Shown piece by piece: positions 8,245 to 16,993 of a stretch of 64,000 nucleotides of DNA (positions are counted from its first letter, which is position 1; every line of letters starts with the position of its first letter). The translations under genes were made by a program, and so were the position numbers. Origin of the DNA: M3007 sp043764095 (lineage in GTDB: Bacteria; Bacteroidota; Bacteroidia; Chitinophagales; Saprospiraceae). The stretch covers positions 1 to 64,000 of the forward strand of contig JAYUKX010000198.1 of assembly GCA_043764095.1 (NCBI GenBank), given 5' to 3'. A model generated the notes under the pieces. It had not been told where the DNA came from and ran no database searches. It saw only the letters and a list, made by a program, of their open reading frames with translations.

Positions 8245-9111
8245 ATGGAGGATTCAAACCAAAATGTACTTTTGGGTACAAACATTATACAAAACAGCAG
8301 TATAACTGTTGGTGGTAGTTTCAGTTTAATCAATATTGATTTGCATGGAGAGGCTATTGAAAGTTTAAAGGAACTACTTGATATAATAGAAAAAATCAAA
8401 CATGAAATTAGCATTTTTGATATTAATCAAAGTAGTATTGTAAATAAGGTGCAGAATCAAAATACTTTAAATAAAAAAAGATATCAAACTGAAATTGAAA
8501 TAAATAATTATCTAATTCCGAGGCTTAAATCAATTCAAACAAATAAATCCACTGATACTCCTCATTATATATGGACGAAAAAAGATAACCCTAAGCAAAG
8601 GTTTTGGGATATAGATCTCCCATCTACTGAAAAAAACATTAATAACTTAGACAAACTAAATATCTTACTAAAAGATAGCAATTTCAAACAAGCCGATTCT
8701 GAAACCAGCCGCTTGATAATTGAAGAAATTAATTTTCAATCAAAGAGTAAAAAGTCATATTTGAGTTACAAAGACATTATTAATATTCCAATAGAACTAA
8801 TATATGAGATAGATCAGTTATGGCTGTATCATTCAGAGGGGCGGTTTGGAATTACACCTCAATATATAATTTGGAAAAAGGAAGGAGGCAGTTTTGATAG
8901 GTTTGGTTTTAAAATTGGATGGAAAGTTCAACATGATGGCTGGCTTGATAAACACACAGATTTTAAATTCAATATTTCAGCTCCATTAGGACATTTGCCT
9001 TCTTTATTTTCAACTGTAAGTGTGGGCGCAAACATGGCCAATAATTGGAATAGGGTATATGAAAATCTAATTAATAAAATTGATAACTTTTTAACAAGTA
9101 ACGAAATTTAA
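8245..9111 (+). CDS. GUN4-domain protein with N-terminal VGG beta-motif
   Basis: 288 residues, cytosolic. Residues 1-35 contain NVLLGTNIIQNSSITVGGSF, the same type of glycine-rich beta-motif found at the tail of the neighbouring nucleosidase. Residues 45-170 are helical and charged. The C-terminal part (about 185-260) matches the GUN4 signature: LWLYHSEGRFGITPQYIIWK, then FGFKIGWK, WLDKHTDFKFNISAPLGHLP. GUN4 domains bind porphyrins and Mg-porphyrins in cyanobacteria and plastids. Nothing else here suggests phototrophy, so this is a non-photosynthetic use, perhaps ligand sensing or an adaptor. The stop codon lies only 5 bases before the SPFH gene, so the two are co-transcribed. The region is very AT-rich. 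Confidence 0.75.
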   Translation: MEDSNQNVLLGTNIIQNSSITVGGSFSLINIDLHGEAIESLKELLDIIEKIKHEISIFDINQSSIVNKVQNQNTLNKKRYQTEIEINNYLIPRLKSIQTNKSTDTPHYIWTKKDNPKQRFWDIDLPSTEKNINNLDKLNILLKDSNFKQADSETSRLIIEEINFQSKSKKSYLSYKDIINIPIELIYEIDQLWLYHSEGRFGITPQYIIWKKEGGSFDRFGFKIGWKVQHDGWLDKHTDFKFNISAPLGHLPSLFSTVSVGANMANNWNRVYENLINKIDNFLTSNEI

Positions 9112-9116
9112 AAATA

Positions 9117-11885
9117 ATGAATGTAATATTAATAAGTTTGCTCTGCATGTTTGTGATCTACCAAACAACAAAGTTAATGGTATTATTTGTCCGTATTCCA
9201 TCGGGCTATGTAGGTGTATTAAAAAAAACAGGATCTTTATTTAGGAAAAACCAAGATTTTCCAGGAATATCATTAAATATTAATGATTTAGGAATTATAC
9301 CAGAAGTTTATATTGAAACCCAAAGGGTTTTTAAATTCCCTAAATGGCACTATGAACTTATCTTTCATCCCATAACGGTTGTCCCAGAAGGAGAAATTGG
9401 ATTGGTCATCGCAAAATATGGGAAGCCCAAACAGCAAGGGAGTAAATTAAGTCTATCAGTAGAATGTAATGGATTTTTAGATGCTAGGGCCTTTTTCTTA
9501 AACAATGGGCAAATGGGAGCTCAGAGTGATTATATAAATGAAGGAGACCATAAGATTAATTTAGAAATTTTTAAAATTATCACAAGTGAAACTCTTTCTT
9601 TAGATAAAGAAGGTCTTTCTCCGTCAGACTTCAAACCATATTTTATTAGTGGTAATCAAATAGGCATTGTTACGACAGAAGATGGTAAACCGCTAGAAGA
9701 AGAACAGATAGCCGGAGAAAGAATTGAAGGACATAATAAATTTACAAATGCAACTTCATTCCTGAGAAACGGGGGATTCCGTGGACTTCAAGAGGAAATC
9801 ATATCATCAGGATCATGGAGTATAAATCCGTGGTTTGCAAAAGTAGTACTTCGAGATTTAATACAAATCCCAGTTGACAAAGTTGGAGTAATAACCTCTA
9901 GTTTTGGGAAATCAGCTAATTATTCATCAGAAATAGAAAGTATAATAAATAATGAAAGAAATTCTTTGAATTATTATGCTTCAATTAGAAAGATGTTTGA
10001 TGAGAATAAAATAGAAGAAGCATATGAAAACATTAAAAATATGGTAGATGAAACGTATTCATCTAAAGATTTTGAAAAGCTACAAAGCTTTTTAGTCGAT
10101 GATGGTTATAGAGGTGTCCAAAAAAAAATATTAGATACAGGAAAGCATAAAATTAATACCGAAATATACAAAGTTGAGACAGTACCCACCAATCAAATTA
10201 TTCTAGAGTGGAACGACCGTTTAAAAGAGCCCGATAGATGGGATTACAACCTCAAAGCGATTTCTATTTTTAGTAAAGATAGACATATATTAAAGTTAGA
10301 AGTTCGCCACACATTTAGGATTCCAAAAGACAAAGCACCAATAATGGTACTGACCGTTGGGGCAGAAAGATATGATGGAGAGAATATGCCAATTGTAAAA
10401 TCAGCAGCAATAAAAAATTTGGTTACGAAAGTTTTTTCAAGCACTATAGAAAATGAATTTTTGGCAGCAGCAGCGGCAAATGATGGCATTGACTTTATTG
10501 ATGAAACAAGATCTGAGATTCAGGCAGCTATTAATGCTAAAATAAAAGCGGCTCTGAAATTTCATGGAGTACTTGGTATTGAAACGGCATTTACGGTAAT
10601 TGAACTACCAAAAGAACTCCAAGAAGAATTAGATATGAAGAAAGCCCAAAAGCTCAAAGAAGAAAAAATGAAACATAACAAGGAAGAGAAAAAACTAGAA
10701 ATACAGTATGCTATTGAGATAGAAGAGCAACAAAGAACTCTTACAGAATATAAATTAAAAACTGAATACTTTGAAAAATTAGAAAGAGAAGTACAAGAAA
10801 TAAATTTAGAAGACATATCAAGTAGAACAAAAATGTTAAAACTAACCCATGAACTTGAGCGAGAACTTCAAAAAACAGAAAATGGTGTAAAGATTATGGA
10901 ACTAGTAACGAAACAAAAGAGGTTTGAAAGTGAATTAGAATTAGAGATTTTTCTCAAAAAACTAAAAGCAGAAGGCGGTCCTGAAGCTAAAATCATGATG
11001 AAATTCATGGAGAATTTCTATAAATTAAAACTTGTTCCAGATATTCAATTTGGCAATACCGATGAAAGTGGACTAAACTATTATGGCAGCCCAACAAATA
11101 CACTTCTTAGGACAATAATAGGAAAACTAAGTGGTAAGTTTGACTTTGAGAAATTGGGTGAAGGAACTAAGTACTTAGAAGATAAAACTGATGAAATAGA
11201 ACCCAATGAGGATGATAACGGATCAAATAAAAAAAAACTAAAAACTAAAAGCAAGCCTAATGAAATAGGTCAAACTGATACATACCCTCACAGATTAAGT
11301 CTAGCTAAAATAGATTTGATTACTGAATATCAATTTGAAGATAATATACAGAATTCTGAAAAAGCAGAGCACATTATTTTAATGATTGGAGGAATATTAA
11401 ATGATTACAAAATTGATCTTATTGACATAAGACCCGGAAGTTTGATTTTTACACTACAAATGGACGAAAAAAGTGCAGAAAATTTATTTATTTTTGTTAA
11501 GTTAGGTCTACTAAAAGATCTTAAAGTAGTAGATATTATATTCTCTAATATGGGAGATTCTGATTGTAGTGAAATAATAACTAAAATTGGAATTAATAAT
11601 ATCGAGTTTTTTGTCTTAAAAAAATGTTTAAAAAGAATAATTTTAAAAGACAATGGGATACATACCGCTTTTATCGAAGTCTCAAAAATTTTACATGATG
11701 GGTCACATTTACATAATATGATTATTCCACTTCAAAAGCGTTTATTATTAATAAATGATCATAACACCAAAGGTATTTCGAGTACAGAAAGTTATTTTAG
11801 AGATATAACTTCTATCGTATCATCATTATGCTCTGTAATTGACTCAATCAGCGAGTCTGACGTATTGATAAAAACCCATCAATAG
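9117..11885 (+). CDS. large SPFH/band-7 (flotillin-like) membrane protein with triplicated N-terminal module
   Basis: 922 residues. An N-terminal membrane helix (residues 2-25) is followed by three related modules at about 85-154, 176-244 and 250-354. Each has a GxIGxV strand, a FL..G..G.Q segment and a final GxxxIN....K strand (for example FLRNGGFRGLQEE and FLVDDGYRGVQKK). The SPFH/band-7 core follows at about 385-500 (LEVRHTFRIP ... LGIETAFTVIELPKELQ), then a long coiled coil (about 500-640). The C-terminal domain includes RPGSLIFTLQMDEKSAENLF, reminiscent of small alpha/beta modules in NTPase-linked signalling proteins. SPFH proteins oligomerise into membrane scaffolds. It is in an operon with the GUN4 protein. 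It is much longer than typical flotillins, and its partner genes make a membrane-sensing platform plausible. Confidence 0.8.
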   Translation: MNVILISLLCMFVIYQTTKLMVLFVRIPSGYVGVLKKTGSLFRKNQDFPGISLNINDLGIIPEVYIETQRVFKFPKWHYELIFHPITVVPEGEIGLVIAKYGKPKQQGSKLSLSVECNGFLDARAFFLNNGQMGAQSDYINEGDHKINLEIFKIITSETLSLDKEGLSPSDFKPYFISGNQIGIVTTEDGKPLEEEQIAGERIEGHNKFTNATSFLRNGGFRGLQEEIISSGSWSINPWFAKVVLRDLIQIPVDKVGVITSSFGKSANYSSEIESIINNERNSLNYYASIRKMFDENKIEEAYENIKNMVDETYSSKDFEKLQSFLVDDGYRGVQKKILDTGKHKINTEIYKVETVPTNQIILEWNDRLKEPDRWDYNLKAISIFSKDRHILKLEVRHTFRIPKDKAPIMVLTVGAERYDGENMPIVKSAAIKNLVTKVFSSTIENEFLAAAAANDGIDFIDETRSEIQAAINAKIKAALKFHGVLGIETAFTVIELPKELQEELDMKKAQKLKEEKMKHNKEEKKLEIQYAIEIEEQQRTLTEYKLKTEYFEKLEREVQEINLEDISSRTKMLKLTHELERELQKTENGVKIMELVTKQKRFESELELEIFLKKLKAEGGPEAKIMMKFMENFYKLKLVPDIQFGNTDESGLNYYGSPTNTLLRTIIGKLSGKFDFEKLGEGTKYLEDKTDEIEPNEDDNGSNKKKLKTKSKPNEIGQTDTYPHRLSLAKIDLITEYQFEDNIQNSEKAEHIILMIGGILNDYKIDLIDIRPGSLIFTLQMDEKSAENLFIFVKLGLLKDLKVVDIIFSNMGDSDCSEIITKIGINNIEFFVLKKCLKRIILKDNGIHTAFIEVSKILHDGSHLHNMIIPLQKRLLLINDHNTKGISSTESYFRDITSIVSSLCSVIDSISESDVLIKTHQ

Positions 11886-12000
11886 AGCACAATCGTTACA
11901 TTTAAAAGTTATTCTCGCTTTTTTAACATCCAGGCACTACTTTGTTTTTTAGGCATAAGTTTGTGCAAGGTAGATGCTTTTTATGCACAAAATTGACCGA

Positions 12001-12126
12001 AATTATTTGAGTGTGTTACAAAATTGGGATACAGAAATGAACCGAGAAAAAAATATTTTCATTGTTGGGCTTTCATTAAGAATGAAAAAGATCATGCACC
12101 GATTTTGTCACGCACTCAAGTAATTT
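12001..12126. repeat. inverted-repeat element downstream of the SPFH gene (right copy)
   Basis: Imperfect inverted arms lie at 12001-12027 (aattatttgagtgtgttaca...) and 12099-12126 (complement reads aattacttgagtgcgtgaca...), giving an element of about 125 bases. The left arm and its continuation match the copy at 8089 in the same orientation. The surrounding 334-base gap (11886-12219) holds no convincing gene. A 63-codon frame across it is built from this repeat. The structure resembles a MITE-like element or a processed extragenic palindrome. Confidence 0.6.
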
Positions 12127-12219
12127 CAAAAATTACCCTTTCTAAGGGAATATGTATTGATAATTTTCAAAAAATAAATATAAAAAATAAACTCATAAAA
12201 AAGTTTATATTTTGACAAC

Positions 12220-13842
12220 ATGACTAATAATAAAGTAAAAAAGGTGCCATTTGACTCATTACTTATAGTTTGGTCTATTGGAATAATTTTAAATTATTGG
12301 GTTTCAAATAACCTAGAACAATCTATTTTAAAATCATTTATTTTAATATTTTTTTTATTACTATTTAACACAATTTACAATATATTTAACCAACCGGATA
12401 ACATAATCTTCTCAATTAAGTCTTTTTTGTGTACCGCAGGTGGAGCAAAAATAAATATTTTACAGGAGAAATGCCCTCACGAAATATCGAAATATACTGT
12501 GATTGGTTTAACGATTGTATTCACAGGTGTATTAGCTTCTCTATCAGGTGGATATGCAATATATAAAGTTTTCAATAATATTTATTGTGCTATAGGTTTT
12601 GGAATATTTTGGGGGTTAATAATATTAAATTTAGATATTATGATGGTAAAATCTATTAGTAAAAATGGTAGTATTGTATTTCAATTACTACAAGCGATTC
12701 CACGAATAGCATTAGCATCTGTATTAGCATTAGTGATCTCGAAGCCACTGGAAGTAAAAATTTTTGAAAATAGAATTAAAAGAGAAATTCAAAATAATAT
12801 TTTTAGAGAAAACAAGCTAGATAGCATAAAAATAGAAATGACTTACGGATCATCTAAATTATATAATGAAGTAAAAGAGAAAGAAAGTACTTTAAAAATA
12901 TTGAATACTGATAAGCATAGTGATCCTAAAGACGGTAGATTTAAAGAATTATTATCAGAAGAACAAAAGGTTAGTAATAGGATCAAGAAATTAGATTCAG
13001 AGATTGGATTCATAATAAATAATATCAACAAATCAACTTCAAATAGTGCCGTGGAAAAACTCATTCAAGAAAAAGAAAAAACTATACGAAAAAGGGATAC
13101 CGAGCAGGTAATTTTAAATAGAATACGGAACGATATTGAAAATTACAGGGTTGAGTACACAAAAAAAATAGATAAAAAAATTCAGTATGAAGAAAAATTA
13201 TTAATGATTAATCAAGATATAAAAACTAAAATGGACTCCTTATCAATAGCCAAGCGTCTTAAATTAGAAGGTATAAATGATATTGCTTTTTCCGAAACCT
13301 TAGTTACCCAAATAGAAGCATTAGGTACGCTTACGCAATGGGAAGATAACGAAAAAGATATAAACGGGGTTATTATATCAAGAAAAAATAATATAATTTG
13401 GTGGGCAAGTTTATTAATTACATTACTCTTTATGCTACTGGAAACTGCACCAATATTTGCGAAAATTTTATCCCCTAAGGGCGAATTTGATTTAGTGTTG
13501 GAAGAAATCTACCTCGAAAAAAAATCTAAACTAGAAGACATGAAAATAACAAAAAAATACAATAACGAAAAAAAACGATTATATGAAGAAAATATTCTAG
13601 AAAACATTAAACTTGATAATGAATTACTCAATGTATCAAAAAAACAATTAGCTAAGTTAGAAAATGGAATAGAACATTTAAAACTAGAAGCCCAGAGAGA
13701 GATAATAACAAATACATTGAATAAGTGGAAACAAAATACTATTAAAGATTTAGAAACAAAAAATACAAGTAAAGCACTATATAATTCTTTTTTTGACAGG
13801 GTTAAAGTTTTTTTGACTACTCAAGGTAAAAATAAATTATAA
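12220..13842 (+). CDS. DUF4407-family membrane coiled-coil protein
   Basis: 540 residues. Hydrophobic helices occur at about 14-35, 36-54, 92-115, 120-142 and 150-172, and again at about 384-404. The segment FLCTAGGAKINILQEKCPHE followed by GLTIVFTGVLASLSGGYAIY and WGLIILNLDIMMVKS is characteristic of DUF4407. Between the membrane parts (about 185-375) and after the last helix (about 415-515) lie long charged coiled coils, giving a large cytosolic rod. Function is unknown for the family. Its place between the SPFH protein and a GTPase suggests a membrane component of one complex. The region is strongly AT-rich like its neighbours. Confidence 0.8.
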   Translation: MTNNKVKKVPFDSLLIVWSIGIILNYWVSNNLEQSILKSFILIFFLLLFNTIYNIFNQPDNIIFSIKSFLCTAGGAKINILQEKCPHEISKYTVIGLTIVFTGVLASLSGGYAIYKVFNNIYCAIGFGIFWGLIILNLDIMMVKSISKNGSIVFQLLQAIPRIALASVLALVISKPLEVKIFENRIKREIQNNIFRENKLDSIKIEMTYGSSKLYNEVKEKESTLKILNTDKHSDPKDGRFKELLSEEQKVSNRIKKLDSEIGFIINNINKSTSNSAVEKLIQEKEKTIRKRDTEQVILNRIRNDIENYRVEYTKKIDKKIQYEEKLLMINQDIKTKMDSLSIAKRLKLEGINDIAFSETLVTQIEALGTLTQWEDNEKDINGVIISRKNNIIWWASLLITLLFMLLETAPIFAKILSPKGEFDLVLEEIYLEKKSKLEDMKITKKYNNEKKRLYEENILENIKLDNELLNVSKKQLAKLENGIEHLKLEAQREIITNTLNKWKQNTIKDLETKNTSKALYNSFFDRVKVFLTTQGKNKL

Positions 13843-14032
13843 TGAGATAAGATTGTGGTGCATACAGACATACCCCAAATTAAACTTTGCAATAAGCATC
13901 AGTATAAAATTAATTGCTTGATCGCCAAGCGGCTATTTAATCTAATTTAGTACAAAAAAACATATAAAAAATTTATAAAAAATTAAATATATAAAATCAC
14001 AATAAGTTTAAACCATTAAAAATAAAAATATT

Positions 14033-16441
14033 ATGACTAAGAACTCAAAACAAGATTTTTTAGAAACTATTAAAGAACCTCAAATAATCTGCCCTTCGTG
14101 TGGTAGCCCTATGACATTGGAAAATAAGTCCACCTTTGATGTCATACTTTCTGTAAATTCTAGAAAAGTTATGAATGATATTATTCGTAGTTTCCGTTCT
14201 TTCCTAGAACGGAATGAAAATGAATTAAAATCAACAAATTTATATGGCGTACACAGGAAACAACTAAAATCTTCATATCCTTTTCCGAAATACGATAATG
14301 AAAATGAAGAAGGGCTTATTAATACGGGCGGAGCTCAAACTATTGAAAAATATCTATCGGTATCTGATATTTTAGGAGTCAGTAAAATTAATAATTCTGT
14401 CATTACGCTTGAAGAACTAAATTCTATTTTATTAAAAAATGACGATGATAAAAAAGATCAAGAAAAAATAGAAACATTAATCAAAAGTATTGTGTTCGGA
14501 TTTGAACCACATCCATTAATAGGTCCCGTACTTAACTTAATTTTCGATCAAGACGATATAAAAAATTGGGTAGATTCAATAAAAATTGGATCTAAAGATG
14601 AAAAAAACACCGAGAATATAAAAAAAATCGTTAAGAAAACCGCACCATTTTATTACGGCTACTTGTCAAAAATACTTGATTATATTGATAACTCTAAAAA
14701 ACCGAACGCTTCTTGTAAACATTTTGGAAAATATGCTAAACCAGAAGATGTATTATCAATAAAAAATCAGGTAATAAGATGTATATATGCAATCTCAATA
14801 TTTATGGGACACAGCGAAAATGAAAGAGAGGGTGAGCAAAATATTATTCCTTTTATGGAAAAAAATATACCATTTGATTTTCCGAGATTAGTCGTTGTTT
14901 CACAACCAATTTTAAGTCAGTTACTCAAAGGCCGATCTATCATCGAAAACAAGGGATTTAATATAAGTTCAAAATTTAAAGACCTTATTTTTGATACAGA
15001 ACAAGATTTTAACGACTCTTCTTTAATCGAAAAAAGCATTGATGTCTTAAAAAAAGATATTAATGATATTTTAGAAGAACATGATTTTTTAAAGGATGAT
15101 TTGAATAACTTTGTCGAATTTGCTTGTACAGGGTCGCCTGCAAGCGTACCAGAATATGTAAAAATAGTTGACAAAAAATCACCTGAACAAATTAATGAGT
15201 CAAATATGCCCCCTCAAGAAAACCCACCTCATTCTCATACAAAAGAAAGGATTTCAAAAGAGAAATGTGGATGGTATCCTAAAACAGAACAAACACATCC
15301 AATTGTATTAATAGGTAGTGCGGGTACTGGTAAATCTACTGTGATGATGGCTGGCCTAACAACTTTTATGAATACCGCCGGGAGTTTAGGTATATCACCA
15401 AGACCCACTACATCTAAAGATGTAGATCTAATTAATTGGTATTCAGAACAATTTTTTGATGGGTATTTACCGAAAGCGACCGAAACGAGTAGCCGTTTTA
15501 GTGTAGAACTAACCTTAGTAAAAACACAGGATATAGAAAATAGAATAAACTTTATCTTCACCGATATCCCTGGTGAAATGGTAGCACGTTCGCTTGAAAG
15601 AAAGGATACTGATCCTGTAATGATAAACCTGCTGAAGTATGCAGAGACAATTGTTTTCTTTTTTGACATCGCAACTGAGCCCTACTTTTTTAGTGTTCTA
15701 AATAAAGGAAAAAAGCAAGAAAGTTGGGAGCATCTTCTTGAAGACGTACGAGGCCTTCGAGAGCAAGGAAGGGGAAAAACAAATCAAATCTTATTACTAA
15801 ATAAACTAATTGAAGATTTGCGAAAATTGCGGGGTAATGATAAAGAGATAAAAGACAATGTTCGTTTAATATGCGTAATTCCTAAATCAGACTTTTTTTC
15901 AGGAGTTTCAAGTGATAAGACAAAGTTTTTAAATAGCTTTTACGAAGAAATGAACAAAAAAAAGATTATTGATTCTTCCCAACTTAGTGAGGAAAGTGAA
16001 GATAATGGTGTTTTACATCTAAGATCAGTAGGTGGAGTTAATTTTGATACAAAGACAACCGACTTAATAGAAAGACAACTTGAAATAATAGAATTGATTA
16101 GTAGTAAAGCTAAAGAATCATTGCTAAAAATAGATGATGCTTTGGGGCAAAAAGAAGATGGTGTCTCCGAATCCGATAAAAAAGTATTAAAGAACAAGAT
16201 CAGTGTAGAATTAATTGATGTCATCAATAATACGTTTAAAAAAGATGAAGTATATGTCATTCCTGTTTCTGCACAAGGAAAATCAGTAAAATCAGGAAAT
16301 AGGAACGAAAATACACAATTACCCCACCCTCCGAGTCAAAAATTAGCGGAGTACGTATTTATCACACCGATTGCTTTAGAATTGAAAAAACAGAGTGACG
16401 AAAAAAAGAAAAAAGGTGATGGTGAAAAGAAAAAACAATAA
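14033..16441 (+). CDS. zinc-ribbon-tagged TRAFAC-like GTPase (double-GTPase type)
   Basis: 802 residues, soluble. It starts with half of a zinc ribbon (C20-P-S-C23) and has a helical N-terminal region to about residue 410. The GTPase core follows: G1/Walker A GSAGTGKST at 428-436, G3 DIPGE at 511-515, a G4-like IPKSD with D620, and a G5-like PVSAQGKS near 743. This set and the long insertions resemble the double-GTPase (DO-GTPase) group predicted in bacterial conflict systems, where GTPases act with membrane and adaptor proteins. The C-terminus is a lysine-rich tail (DEKKKKGDGEKKKQ). G4 is PKSD rather than NKxD, so nucleotide specificity is not certain. Neighbours: the DUF4407 protein upstream and a DUF697-like protein downstream. 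Confidence 0.7.
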   Translation: MTKNSKQDFLETIKEPQIICPSCGSPMTLENKSTFDVILSVNSRKVMNDIIRSFRSFLERNENELKSTNLYGVHRKQLKSSYPFPKYDNENEEGLINTGGAQTIEKYLSVSDILGVSKINNSVITLEELNSILLKNDDDKKDQEKIETLIKSIVFGFEPHPLIGPVLNLIFDQDDIKNWVDSIKIGSKDEKNTENIKKIVKKTAPFYYGYLSKILDYIDNSKKPNASCKHFGKYAKPEDVLSIKNQVIRCIYAISIFMGHSENEREGEQNIIPFMEKNIPFDFPRLVVVSQPILSQLLKGRSIIENKGFNISSKFKDLIFDTEQDFNDSSLIEKSIDVLKKDINDILEEHDFLKDDLNNFVEFACTGSPASVPEYVKIVDKKSPEQINESNMPPQENPPHSHTKERISKEKCGWYPKTEQTHPIVLIGSAGTGKSTVMMAGLTTFMNTAGSLGISPRPTTSKDVDLINWYSEQFFDGYLPKATETSSRFSVELTLVKTQDIENRINFIFTDIPGEMVARSLERKDTDPVMINLLKYAETIVFFFDIATEPYFFSVLNKGKKQESWEHLLEDVRGLREQGRGKTNQILLLNKLIEDLRKLRGNDKEIKDNVRLICVIPKSDFFSGVSSDKTKFLNSFYEEMNKKKIIDSSQLSEESEDNGVLHLRSVGGVNFDTKTTDLIERQLEIIELISSKAKESLLKIDDALGQKEDGVSESDKKVLKNKISVELIDVINNTFKKDEVYVIPVSAQGKSVKSGNRNENTQLPHPPSQKLAEYVFITPIALELKKQSDEKKKKGDGEKKKQ

Positions 16442-16632
16442 TATTTTCACCTTATAGCATTTTCACACGATTATTTAAATATAATTTTATTATAATTTAT
16501 TTATTATTAAGTTTATACAAATCGCGTGGGAATGCTATATCACCACTTTTAAAGAGCCTTCCCACAAAACCTAAACAATAAATTAACCGATAAAGCCAAT
16601 ATTTAAAACCACTAAAAAAACACCTTAAAATC

Positions 16633-16989
16633 ATGTCATCTAAAAATGAAAAAGCCCGAACTTGGGTCAATGGATATGCTGTTGCAGGAGCCGCAGCCGT
16701 TGCTGCTGCTGTTTTCCCTGGAGCTACGTCTCTAGCTTTAGTTGCTATTGAAACACACATGTGCTATCAAATCGGTAAAATATACCGAGGAGATGAGTAT
16801 TCAATGGGAGAGGCCGTTGCGGCAGCAGGATTAGTTGGACTCGCCAGTATTGCAGGAAAACTGGCGGCACTTGAAGCATTGAACTTGATCCCGGTTGCGG
16901 GATGGTTGGTCAAAGCGCCTGTTGCTGCTGGAGTCATCAAAGGACTTGGAGAAATAATCATAGCGCATTATGAAAAACTAGAAGATTAA
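16633..16989 (+). CDS. small DUF697/YcjF-like protein
   Basis: 118 residues, mostly hydrophobic alanine/glycine-rich helices: VNGYAVAGAAAVAAAVFPGA, SLALVAIETHMCYQIGKIY, GEAVAAAGLVGLASIAGK and LNLIPVAGWLVKAPVAAGVI. This pattern matches the C-terminal DUF697 (YcjF/GTPase-associated) domain that usually follows a GTPase domain in one chain. Here it stands alone directly after a GTPase gene. It could insert into or associate with membrane as the GTPase's partner. The gene begins at ATG 16633 and is separated from the following adaptor gene by 4 bases, implying co-transcription. Base composition is less AT-rich than the upstream genes. Confidence 0.65.
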   Translation: MSSKNEKARTWVNGYAVAGAAAVAAAVFPGATSLALVAIETHMCYQIGKIYRGDEYSMGEAVAAAGLVGLASIAGKLAALEALNLIPVAGWLVKAPVAAGVIKGLGEIIIAHYEKLED

Positions 16990-16993
16990 AAAC

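Noticed and set aside
12024..12215. 63-codon frame before the DUF4407 gene
   Set aside because: It is made mostly of the inverted-repeat element and has no protein features.
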